A stretch of DNA of 64,000 nucleotides from Sarcocystis neurona (lineage: Eukaryota > Apicomplexa > Conoidasida > Eucoccidiorida > Sarcocystidae), in NCBI GenBank assembly GCA_000727475.1, contig KL647298.1, positions 2,255,863-2,319,862 of the forward strand. Direction: 5' to 3'. Position 1 is the first letter of the stretch. Every line of letters starts with the position of its first letter. The notes under the pieces are model-generated. The model made no database searches. It was not told where the DNA came from and saw only the letters and a list, made by a program, of their open reading frames with translations. Shown here piece by piece: positions 34,801 through 47,629 of the stretch. A program made the translations under genes and the position numbers.

Positions 34801-37800
34801 ATGCGCTGGAAAAGAAGAGCGAAAGGAGACTTGTGTCGCGTGTAGATCAAAGCAGTTGCATGCTTTCTGTATATGAGGCCGGCTTGTTGTCCCTCCGTCC
34901 ACCGACGCGGCGTTGAAAAATAGGAGAGCGGGCGAAGTGTCTGCGGCAGGCGCTTCCCTCCGCTTCCGTCCTCCCCACAGTGCTGTGTCGAACGCGCTTG
35001 CTGCTGAGGCTTCCTCTATTCCGTGCTTTCCTCCGTTCCAGGCACCCTTACTTCTGTCTTCGTATTGTGCCGCTTTCTTCTTCGGGGTGCTTCCTGCATT
35101 TCCTCCGCGCGCGCGCAGATATCGAAGATGTGCACGGGGCTGCTGCGGCGCGTGCGCCTCCTCCTCAACCTGCAGCCGTACGACGTCCTCGTCCCGGGGG
35201 AAGCGACGGGCGTGGTGCTGCTGTGTGAGACGTTGGACGAAGGCGTGCTGCAGTGCGTTCGAGTGAACTGCAGCAGCGGCGGCCCTCTGTCGTCGAACAG
35301 CAGCAGCAGCAGCGACAATGAGAAGCGCAGGGACACCGAAGAAGAAGCAGCAGCACCAGGAAGAAGCAAGGAGGACGCAGCAGCAGGGGGTGGGGAAGCA
35401 CGCGCTGCAGCACCGGCAGCCGCTGCAACACCAGCAGATGCTGCTGCAGCAGCAGCAGACGCCGCAGCAGCAGGAGTCACAGCAGCAGGAGTCACAGCAG
35501 CAGGAGTCACAGCAGCAGGAGTCACAGCAGCAGGAGTCACGGCAACAGAGGAAGGTCGTAAGCGAACGCCCGGGGGGACGGAAGGAGGGCCGCTGCTGCC
35601 TTCGATAATTCTTGCGGCTCGTACAGCGTCCGGCGACGAAGAACTCGGCGGTCTCGACGGCCCCGCCTGGAGAGTCGAAGGCATCGTTATAGGCCATGAT
35701 ATGCCGGTTTTAAGTCACTTAGGTAAAAAATGAAAACGCCCGTCCCAGGTCTTCTTCCCGCTTTGCCAGAGACACACAGCCAAAGCGAACACAGACATTG
35801 ACGCTCATATATATATATATATATATACGTGTATGTGTATATATGTGAGTGTAGCTATATATATATATATGTATATGTCTTCTTCTTCCTGGTATTACAC
35901 ATGCAGATACATAGGTGTTTTTCACTGCGGCTTATTACAGTGTTCTCGTGGTGGAGTGTATGTACACCAGCCACCCACATATAAATGTATACATGGAGGC
36001 ATGTGTATACACATATATACCTACGCGTAGGGAGGGGTATATATGGATATATATGTACATAGTCATATATATTGGCAGATGTATATGCATGCGCGTACTA
36101 CGTGTACACATTGCTGCATACGTGTCCATATCCACACACACACACACAGAGGCATGCATTACACACAGAAACCGAGGCACGTATAGACATTCATATATAT
36201 GCAGATATATTCGCAGCTACACAGTTGTACTCCCTTGCATGCATATGTTTTTCTTCTGTGAGTATATGTGAATATCTGGTTGGTCGTATATGTGAGAGAT
36301 TCTTCCTTTGCGTTTTATGTGGATTTCTCTGCAGCTGCGAGTTTCCCTGCCTCGTCCACGTCTGCGTCGGGTGAATGTTGCCGTCTCCTCTCCATCGATG
36401 ATGCTACGCGGCCAACTGCAGACTCTCCGCTCTTTCTAACAAATACACCGGCGTGGATATATATGTGGACAGACACAAACGTATATATGTAACAGAACCC
36501 CCATCATCTTCTGTGTACACATATATATCTGTGTCTACACAGAAATTAATATACACCTATAACTAGAAAATAGGTCATGTCTGTATACATGTAGAGACAC
36601 AAATATCTATACATATATATATATATCTACGTATATATGTATCTGTATATATATTTATGTATACGTAAATATATATATATATATATATATGTGTATACAT
36701 ACATAGAGGCTGCGTTCCTAGTTATGAATGTACACTATATATGTATGTGTACATACAAATGTATCTATATATACGTAGTGGATGCGTTCTTCGTTGTACA
36801 CTATATATATATTATAGAGGAATTGACGTATGCTTGTAATTTGAGACTCGTCATCAGTATCTTCATTAGGAAGGAAATGCATGTGGACGAATGCACCATG
36901 TATGTATACATACATAAATTGGTGTCTACGTATATGACTTGAAACGTCCGTCATCTCTCTCTATACATATGTAGAGCTTAGTGTGTACATATATATATAT
37001 ATGAGTAGGGACATATCATCTGCATGTGGATACATGCAAATGAAGAGGAATTCGTGTACATGTGCCTTTGCTTCCCAGTCTCTCTGTGTGTCTGGTGGCT
37101 TCACCCGCGACCCCTTCTTTCGCCGTGCGCGGAGTTGCTGCTCGTCCTTCTCGTCTTCTCCCCGTCTCTCTGTGCCTCTCTCATTTGCGGCCACGGCCGG
37201 TCGCCGGCCCGCCCTTTCCGTTTGTGTGTGTATATCTCTCTATCTTCCGTATTCTCAGCAGTAATGTGGTGGTGGCGCTTGACATGCTGGCCCGACGCTC
37301 AAAGAGGTCTGCCTTCCTCTGCTGTGGTGCGCGCTTCTCGCTTCTCCTTTCCTGTCCCCGGCTGGCTGCCGCGCTGCGTTTCCTGCGGACCCCCGGCGGC
37401 GAACAGGCGTACGCGCGCGGCAGCATGCGATCCCCTTCGTGGCCTGCGAGGAGCTCGTTGCCTTCGACCCGCTGGTTGCTGCCGAAGGGAAAACCGTCCA
37501 TTTGTCTGCAGACTGCGTTGCTGTGTCTCTCACCGTCTTGGAGGGAGCAGCAGCGGAGGCGGCGCTGCAGCAGCAGGAGCAGAAGCGGCTTCAGCAGCAG
37601 CATCAGCCTGCGTCTCCCGAGCGACCCCCCGTCCTGCCGCCGCGGATTTCTTCTTCACCGGCGCACGAGCAGCAGCAGTCCTCCTCTCCGCGGTACGTTT
37701 CGTCCACGTTGACGCCTGGGTGAGGATATGCGTGTGCCACTGTGCTTCTGCGAGGAAGTGACCCGGAAGGGGGGGGGGGCGGGAGGGAGACGTGCGGCCC

Positions 37801-40800
37801 GGCTGCTGCAGCAGCAGCAGCAGGGACTGGTGGGGTCCTGCACCGCGCGCTCTCTCTCGAGACAACACACATGCACCTGTGTGCATGCGCACCACCTACG
37901 TCTACGTTAATGCCTGGTGCATATGTATGTATGTATATGTACGTATACGTATGTATATATGTACATACACATGGATGTATGTGTATATATATGTATGCAT
38001 GTACGTATATGTATGCATGTACGTATATGTATGCATATATGCATATGTATGTACGTATATATGTATCATAATATGTTTATATAGAAATGTATGGCTGCGT
38101 ATGTGTATATGTATGTAGATGTAATGTATGTAGATGTATGTCTGTATATATATATATATATATCCGTATGTATGCATACGTATGTATGTTTGTATGTATG
38201 TGTCTCTCTCTGTGTGTTGCATGTCGGCGGGCCATCCGACGGGTCCTCGTGACAGTAGACACAACGTCGTTGTATGACGAAGTAGTCCTGGGGTTTGAAC
38301 AGGGAAGAAAAACAGAGAAACTCGCTCGAGTGCGCCAGCGATGTGACGTGCAGTGTGGCTGAAGACCTGCGCGCAGAGGTCGCTGCTGCAGGCACGGCCT
38401 CGCATGCAGGGGAGCGCGCCCTGCTGCGGGCGGCGTGCAGCTGTATTGGGCCAGGAGCGACTTTGCTGCTGCAGGGGTGCATGCAGATCCACGTCCAGTT
38501 TCTCACGTTCATGCGAGTTTTGTGTTGCGCTGTTTCGGGGGACAGACGCCGTGGCGGGACGTGCAAAGACATGCAGGGGCCGGTGCCCCGCTACGTCGCT
38601 TCATATATTTGCATGCGTAGCTGCTGCAGCTGCCGCTGATTTCTTGTATGCACCCTCCTGCTGCAGTCGCTGCTGATGCGACTGATGCAGCTCCCGGTGT
38701 TGCTGCTGTTGCTCTGTGTGTATTGCTGTGCCGCTGCTCCTGTTGTCTGTGCTGCTGCTGCTGCTGTGCCGCCGCTGCTGCTGCTGCTGTCGGCGCTGGT
38801 GCAGAAGTTACGCGCAGCTGCAGGGCCGCTCTCCGCTGTATCCGTTTAGTTCTGCGGCAGCAGCAACATTACGGGGAGGAGGAGAAGAAGGATCTGGCTG
38901 CTGCCTGCGCTGCCTTTCTGTCGAACAAATAACGTTGGAGAACAGCGGGCCGAAGGCGGCAACCTGCGCCATGCTGCGAGGTGTCGCTGCTGCGGCTCAG
39001 GCCGCTGCTGCTGCAGAAGAACCTCCTCCTCCTCTCGTCTTTGACGCTCCCAAGTAAGTGACCAGTGCGACGCCGGAGGACTTCTGGCGCGCAAAGAAGG
39101 CAGCACCAGCAGCAGAGGCAGGAGTAGCAAGAGCAGCAGGAGCCGCAGAAGCAGCAGCACAAGCAGAAGCAGCGGACGGAGGAACGGCGACAGCAGCTGG
39201 GCAGGAACTGCGACAGAAACGACAGGAGGAGGAGCAGCAGCAGTAGCAGCAGCAAAGGCAGCAGCAACAACAACGGCGAGAGGAGGCGGGGGAGGAGGTG
39301 CAAGTGCAGCAGCAGTAGTAGACGCAAGAGCAGCGCAGAACAAGGAGAGGAGGAGGGGAAGGAAACGCAGCAGGCCGAGAAGGGAGCGCAGCACCCGTGC
39401 AGCAGGAGCAGCCGATGCGAAGAAGCAGCAGCAGAAATTCGAGCAGAAGCCGGAGCAGCAGCAACAGCAAAACTACATCCAAGCGTGGAGGGAAGAAGCG
39501 CTCGTGGAGGAAGAATTCTCCCACTTGCCGGTGTACATTTGTAATAGAGAGCGAGCGAAAGGCAGCATGTATTGGAAGCATGGCCATGAAGCAGCAGCTT
39601 TCGATTCTTCCCCCCCTCCCCCATATTCTCCCTACATTCCTTGCTTTCCCTTCTTGGCTCTCTGGGCTGTTCCCCCCCCCTCTTCGTGTTATTTCCCCCC
39701 TTCTGCTGGTTGCTGCTTGCTGTTCTCTCCTTCACTGTCCCCGCCTTGGTTGCTGCTTGCTGTTCTCTCCTTCACTGTCCCCGCTTTGGTTGCTGCTTGC
39801 TGTTCTCTCCTTCACTGTCCCCGCTCTGTCGGCAGTTGCTGCTGTGCGCCTCACAAGAAGGGCCGCCGCAGGACTGCGCGTGCCCGGCGAGAGGGAAGCG
39901 GCACCCGCACGAAGAGAAGGGGGGGGGGGGTGGAGAAGAGAAGGAGGAGATGTAGAAGTGTGTGTTTGTGTGTCGCCCGAGGTACGTCTATGAAAATATG
40001 TACGTGCATGCATAGGGGGACAAAGACGTGGAAAGGGAGACGGGAAGGGAGACGGGAAGGGGCACGCAGCGAGACAGCGAGACAGCGAGACACGGAGGGC
40101 CCAAAAGGCGGGGCGGAGGGGGGAGGGGAGGGGGTACAGAGACGTACAACTGAGACAAATATACCAGCAGCAGTATACGAGAAAGGGACATATATATATA
40201 TATATATGTGTAGAGAGAGAGATGTACATGTACATATACATACACTTTTCGATAGAGATGGATATGTAGCTGTCGAGAAGTGGGTGAGCAAGAGAGACAT
40301 ATATACATGTGTATATTATATATATTGTATGTATGTATGTGTAGGGAGGGAGATACGTTTTGTTCACTCGTATCTCTGCTGCTTTTCTCTCGGACGTCTC
40401 TCTTCGTGTCTCGTGTCCCTGCTGCTGTCTCTGTCTCGTCTCCGCCGCGCCGTCTCTTCTTTTTCTTGCCGTGTGTGTGTCTCGATTTCCGTCTTTTTCG
40501 TCCTTTCCTTTCTCTTGCTTTTCTCTTCCGTTCCGTTGTCTTCTCTCTGTTATTCTTCCTGGCGGTATCCGTCTGTTTTGCTGTTGAAGAGAGAAGAAGC
40601 TGTGAGGACTCTGCTGCTGCTGTTGCTGCTGCAGCTGCATGACGCTCCCCTTTGGGACCATGGAGGCGCTTCTGCTGGGGCAGCGGAAGCAGCAGCACTT
40701 TCAGGAACTTATCGACAAGCTTGAGAAGACTCCCGTGGTAATTTGACGGAAACAGCTGTGCGGAAATCTTCAGCTGCTTCATGCATGCATGCGCACGTCT

Positions 40801-43800
40801 CCACGCCTTCCTGTTTCGGTGCATGCATCCCTCCCTGTCAGAAATTCTATATATCGACACGTCTACGTATATACGTGTATATATCGGTATTGCTGTCTCA
40901 CTGTATAAATCGTTAAATCCATACATATATCTATACGTGTGTATCCTTTGGTTGTTTGTATTGTATGTATATGTCTGTCTGTATACTTATATGTATATGG
41001 ATGAATTCCTCTCTCTCTCTGCGTGTATATGTACTGTGTGTGTATGTAGCTCTCTTCTTCTTCTGTCTAATATATGTCCCTGTAAATATGCAAATCTTGC
41101 CCCTGAGCATCTATCTCCCCGTCTCCCTATACTACTTAAGTTTACGCATGCAGGGAAGTTTCTGCTTCTTGTCGAGGTGCGCGTCCAAGTTGGTGTATGC
41201 ATTCAGAAAGTAACTGTGCGAAGACACAGAGAGGTATATATATATATATATTCATATATATATATTCATATATATTCGAGGAGAGTATCTCTGTGTAGTA
41301 GCATGTGTATGTGTGTGGGTATGCGTGCAAGAAGAAGGCGCGCGTTCGCGCATGCGCACTTCACAGTAGACGGGGCAGCAGCCGGGACGAAGTCTCACGT
41401 AGTATTTACACGTACACAAAGGAAGAGAAATACATGGCAGTCTTCATCCGCATCTGTTTTCATGTACTTGTTTATCATGATTCCTTCATTCTCACACATA
41501 CGTAAATTTGTGCCCCCACCGAGAAATACATACATATACATATACATATATATATGTATGTATATATGTCCGTCTGTATCAGTAGTTGTTTGTATACATA
41601 CATATGGACACAGAGAGAGAGAGAGAGCAATACATACATATGTGTCAATCCTTATCCACATGTGTTCTTGGGTACATGTTCCTACATTTTCCTCCTTTCT
41701 TTGTGTACTAACATATGTATATATATATATAGAGAGAGAGATATATATATATATACATATATGTATATATATACATATATATATGTGTGTGAATCTTTAT
41801 CCACCATATGTGTTGTTATGTACATGTTCCTGAATTCTTTCCCTTTCTTCGTATTCGTGTGTATGTGTGTGAAGAGCACGCGTGCGTCTCTACGCATATG
41901 TACGTGGATGTAAGTCGTCTATATCCTGCTGCGCGGCACATGGAAGAAAAAGAAGAGAGACATGGGACCCACATATTTCTGTTGTTACCCTGTACATGAA
42001 ATGTCATTTGCTGCGGCCAGGAAGGTGGAGAGATAGATGCTGCAGCAGCAGAAATGCAGCAGTTGATTATGGAACTAGTTTTGCCGGATCAGCTGCTGCT
42101 GCCGGTGAGCGAAGTCTTCGGCTCGCGCTGTCGGCTCGTCGTTCGTTCCTCTGCAAACACCGAGGACATGCCAGGTAAAAAGAGCACCAGCAGCAGACGG
42201 CAGCAGCAGCACAAGAAGCAGCAGGAACAGAGAAGAGCGCAGCAGCAGGAGCAACAGCAGAGAAAGGAGCCGCAGCAGCAGCAGCAAGAGCAGAGAAGGG
42301 AGCAGTAGCAGCAGCAGCAAGAAGAGCAGCAGGAGCAAGAGCAGAGAAAGGAACCGCAGCAGCACGAGGAGCAGAAAAAGAGCACCAGCAGGAGCAAGAG
42401 CAGAAAAGGGAGCCGCAGCAGCAAGAAGAACAGCAGCAAGAAGAACAAGAGCAGCAGCAGCTGCAAGGACAAGAGCAGCAGCATTAGCGAGAGGAAGAAC
42501 AAGAACAGCGACAACAGGAAGAACAAGAGCAATAGCAAGAGGACCAGGAGAGACCGCAGCGTAGGTGGACCGTCGTGCAGCACTGCAGCAGCAGGGGGTG
42601 GCACCAGCAGCAGCAGCAGCAACAGGAGAAGCAACAGGAGCAGCAGCAGGAGCAGCAATAACAGCAGCAGCAACAACAGGTGCAGCAGCAGCAGCGGGGA
42701 CGGGAGGAGCAGCACTACGACCAAGAGCAGGGAGAAAAGCAACAGCAGATACGTGAGGATAGACGCAGGAGTGTCCCAGGAGGAGTAGCAGCCGCGTTTG
42801 TACTTTTCGAAGGAAATTGTTGCCACTTCCGCCTGAGGAGCTGCGACGAAGTTCCTTGCTGCTGTAGTTGTCCTGGTGGGATGGGAGAGGTGTCCTTCGT
42901 AAATCCTGTGAAGAAGGAGGGAAAGTGTGTACACAAATTCTCTCAACAAGCCAGTGCTCGTCTGCCCTTCTGCGGCCCCATGTTGTTGTGGAGTACCTCC
43001 AATGTAGGGAGATAGAAAAAGAGAACAAATAAAGAGAGATAGATATGTACACATATACACACGCATACGTGTATGCATCTATATATATATATATATGCAC
43101 GTGTACACATACACTCCCCTCTCTCTCTCTATATATATGTATATATGTGTGCACCTATGTGAATACACACAGGCATCTCTTCAGAAATATATATACATAT
43201 ATATATAAATATACATATATTTGAATTTATATGTCTGTACGTATATATATATATGTAGACATACGCACGCATCTGTCTTGATACCTACATGAATATATAT
43301 ATATATGTATATGTGTATATATGTGACTCTCTATATCTTGTTTCTCTGTCTTGCTCTATATATGGGGTGGTTAGATATACACATTAAAAAGATATTTGTA
43401 TAGAGATTAGGTGCAAGTGGATGACTTTTTTTGTTGAGTAACGTGTGCTGCGTAGCTGTTGAAACAAATCGACTTTCTCTACCCACTTCCCCCCTGCATA
43501 CATGTGTCCATGTGTTCTCGCCGGCCTCTGTTGCTTCATAATATACATATATACATATTTACATATATATATATATATGAATATACATATATATATATGC
43601 AGACAACCGAGGCGGTGCCTGTAGGCTGCTTATGGGACTATACACGTGAATGCAAGTCCTTTTTATCTATATGCAAGCGAAGCGCTGCCGAGTACACCTG
43701 CGTACATACATATATATATGATAGATAGGTAGGTATATAGATAGATATAGATAGATATAGATAGATAGATTAGATAGATAGATTAGATAGATAGATAGGT

Positions 43801-46800
43801 AGACAGATAGATAAAGATAGATAGATAGACAGATAGGTATAGATAGATAGATAGACAGATAGGTATAGATAGATAGATAGACAGATAGGTATAGATAGAT
43901 AGATAGGTATAGATAGATAAATAAAGATAGATAAATAGATATAAATAGATAGATACAGATAGATAGATAGATAAAGACAGATAAATAGATATAGATATAG
44001 ATGGATATGTATATATGTAGAGAGAGAGAAGGAAAAGGATGGAGGTGGGTGTCCAAGGTGGCGTTGTGTATATTTTGCGTGTGGAAGTCTTTGCGCATGC
44101 ATGTACTCTGCAGACTTTTCTGCTGCGGGACTGTACGAATCCGTTGCAAATGTTTGTGTTGGGGATTTGCTGGCGTTTCAATCGGCGGTGGTGACGGTTT
44201 GGGCTTCGCTCTTCTCCACCCGGGCAGTACTCGCTCGAAGAGCCGCAGGCGTTCCGCAGGTAAACGCGTTTTCTCCCTGCATTTTCCTCGCCATTTATTG
44301 CTCCTCCTCACTTCACACTTGCAGCAGTTCCTCAGTCCATCTCTTCCTTTACTTCATATATATAGTATGGATGTGTATATTTATCTTATCCTCTCTCTGT
44401 ATACATGTGTGTGTATGTCCATGTCTTCCTCTCTCTCTTAATCTCTCTGTCTATGTAAATATGTGTGTGTATATTTATCTCTTCCTCCCTTCATATATAT
44501 GTGTATGTGTATATATCCATGTCTTCTTCTCCCTCTTTGTCTGTCTATACACATGTAGGTATGTGTGTGTATATTTATATCTTCCTCTTTCTCTCTATAT
44601 ATATCCATGTGTGTGTATATCCATGTCTTCTTCTCTCTTTTAATCTCTCTCTATATATATATATGAATATGTATATATGTGTGTGTATATTTCTTTCTTC
44701 CTTTCTCTTTGTCTGTATGTATATGTCCATATATGTATGTGTGTATTTATGTCTTCCTTTTCTTCTGTGGCGTATATCCGTCTCGTGTCTCTTCGTCTTC
44801 TTCTCTCTATATATACACAAATACATGTATATGTGCCTGTCCAGCTGGTCCCCTCTGTCCCTCTCTGTCTGTTTGTGTGTCTGCTTTGTGTCTCTGTGTC
44901 TCTTCCGGCCCTTCTATATGGATATATATTTACGCATGCATGCGTGTGTATGTGTGTGTGTGTGTGTGTCTCGATGGGTGTATATGTACGTGTGTCTCTG
45001 TGCCCCCCACCAAAGGAATGCATGCGCAAGAGGGTCGCTTCGGTCTCGCTGTCTTCCTGCGCGCGCATCTGCCTCGGAAGGCGAACAGCAGCAAGAGAGA
45101 GAGACAGCGAGACAGCAGGAGAAGAGGAGACGAGGAGGGCGTACAGGAGGGAAAAGACGGAGACATGAAACGGAGACACGGAGAGAGGGGGGAGACGCGC
45201 AGTCTCCGGTTTCGTGTCTGCGTGCGTGGGGTGTTTGCTGATGTTTTGAAGGGCGTCGTTTTGGTGGTGAAGTTTTTCTGTCCGCGTCCAACGTGGATAT
45301 TTCCCTGTCTTTATACGTTGCTGTCTCTCTTGTTGAGTGACACCTTCTTATAACAGAACACGCGTACCTCTATCTCTTCGGTATGTATGTATGTATATGG
45401 ATGTATATATGTATGTATATGTATGTAAATGTATGTATATGTATGTATATGTATGTATGTATATGTATGTATATGTATGTATGTATATGTATGTATGTAT
45501 ATGAATGTATATGTATGTGTGTATGTATGTCCGTATGTACGTATATGTATGTATATGTATGTATATGTATGTATGTATATGTATGTATGTATATGAATGT
45601 ATATGTATGTATGTATGTATGTCCGTATGTACGTATATGTATGTATATGTATGTATGTATGTATGTATGTATATGTATGTATATGTATGTATGTGTGTGT
45701 GTGTGTGTATATTCTCTTAGTCGCTATCTATATATGTATGTGTGGTAGCACACACACACACACAGAGACAGAGACACAGAGAGAGAGTGTGTGTTATTAT
45801 GCGCAGGCCAGCGTCGCAGATGCGATGGAACGAATATATGTGTTTTGCTGCGGCATCTTGCAGTGCAGCGCGTGCAGCTCACACACACCATTAGGAAGGA
45901 AAGAGAAAGAGAGAAAGAAATATAAGAAGAAGAAAAGACGTGTACTCGTGTAGACGTGAGAATCGTTGCAGACGTTCAGCTGTCTGTACACCCGAATGTT
46001 TCTCTGCATGCCGAGGTGTATAGACAACGAGACAGACTTACGAAGACGACTAACAACATCACACATTCACACAGACACACAAGTATATATATATATGTAT
46101 ATACAGCGACCATTAATATACGCCCGTCTGAGTCTCTCTCTCTCTATATATATATACATACATGTTCTATAAAGAGAGAGAGAGAAACATATGTATATAT
46201 ATATAGAGAGAGAGAGACTTAGTCAGGCGTATATGAATGGTCGCTATATATATATATTAATGTGTATGTTGTATAAAGAGAGGTGCATGTGATATATATA
46301 TATATGTATATATGGGGAGAGGGAGGGAGAGATGGAAATTTAGAATGGGTGGACGTATGTATGGTAGGACACGTGTGTGTGTGTGTGTGTGTTTCTGTCT
46401 GTTAGAGAGAGAACTTTCCGTAGTAACAGATGTGTTCGTACATATATATATATTTACGTACATATATATAGATAAATAGACAAATGCAGATAGTTTGATA
46501 GATACTGATGTGTGGGAATAGAAATAGAGAAAGATAGATAAATAAATGAAGAGATAGGCACAGAGATAGGTGTGGAGAGGTACATCACACATGAATGTAT
46601 ATATATGTATATGTTCTTATCCATATACATGTGTATGTATGTATATGCATGTATATATAAGATATATCTATATATGTGTACACATGTGTATATGTATGAT
46701 AGCTTGCCCTATCACATACGTAGTATATGATAGGTGTGTACGTGTATGTGTGTGTGTGTCTCCGTATACATGTGTATGTATGTATACGTATGTACATATA

Positions 46801-47593
46801 TACATATACATATATATATGTATATATATATATAAATGTATATATGTACACACATATATGTATGTGTGTGTATGTATGTGTATATCTACGTATGTATTCA
46901 TAAGTACACATATGTACATACACAAAAAGGATACACACTAGTTTGTCGATCTATCTGTATAGATCTATCTGTCTGTATTATTGATCTATCTATCTATCAT
47001 CACATCTATCTGTGTGTGTCTGTCTTCCCCTGGACTTGCGGCATGCGTTGAGTTCCCTATATCTTCCCCTCCCTTTTCCTGTCGCTGTCTCCGTTCTCCT
47101 CGCCTTTCGTCCCTTCCCCTCTCTTCGTCTCCTCCCGCCTTTTCTCCCGTGTGTGTCTCTCCGTATCTGCTTTTCTATAATTTATGTGTGTCTGTGTATA
47201 TGTGTGTGCGGGGCTGTTGATACATGCATGCTGCGCACACGCGCATGCGCAGCACCAGGCCTGCATGGCAGTGCTGCTGCAGGAGTTGATCAGCCCGGAA
47301 CTCTGTTTCATTCTTCATACCACAAATCCTCTCGATACCAAAAAGAAGGAGTTTATCTACGCGGAAGTTGCCCCGGGCCTCGGCGAAACCCTCGCAGGAG
47401 GGAAAATGCGAGGATCTCCCTACCGCCTACTCGTCAACAAAACGACAGGTCCGTCCCACCATCCGCGTGTATGTCATACGTATAGCAATATATCTATACA
47501 TATATACATATGTATACATACATATACATACGTGCATGTGCGTATGTAGAGAGAGATATGTATATACGGAGAGAGCGGCACAGAGAGAGAGAG

Positions 47594-47629
<36 letters not shown>

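Larger units (their letters stand above)
44260..47252 (+). repeat. GWD: dikinase intron 19: TGTATA and TATG arrays, inverted repeat
   Basis: A degenerate tandem of about 60-bp units (TGTGTGTATATTTATCTCTTCC-like) covers 44345-44760. A TATG array fills 45380-45712. A large inverted repeat lies at 46104-46244. TGTATA tracts continue to 46930. CT-rich DNA at 47040-47170 precedes acceptor GCATGCGCAG. Confidence 0.8.

Noticed and set aside
37262..37306. Open piece reading NVVVALDMLARRSK between exons 14 and 15
   Set aside because: It needs phase 2 on entry while exon 14 ends in phase 1. The direct junction to 37407 restores LSHLGVRARQ exactly.
42075..43154. 359- and 329-codon minus-strand Leu/Ala-rich frames
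   Set aside because: They arise from the CAG array of intron 18 and overlap the conserved exon 18 on the other strand.
43719..45712. Regularly repeated units resembling a CRISPR array
   Set aside because: They are tetranucleotide microsatellites with no unique spacers, in a eukaryotic intron.
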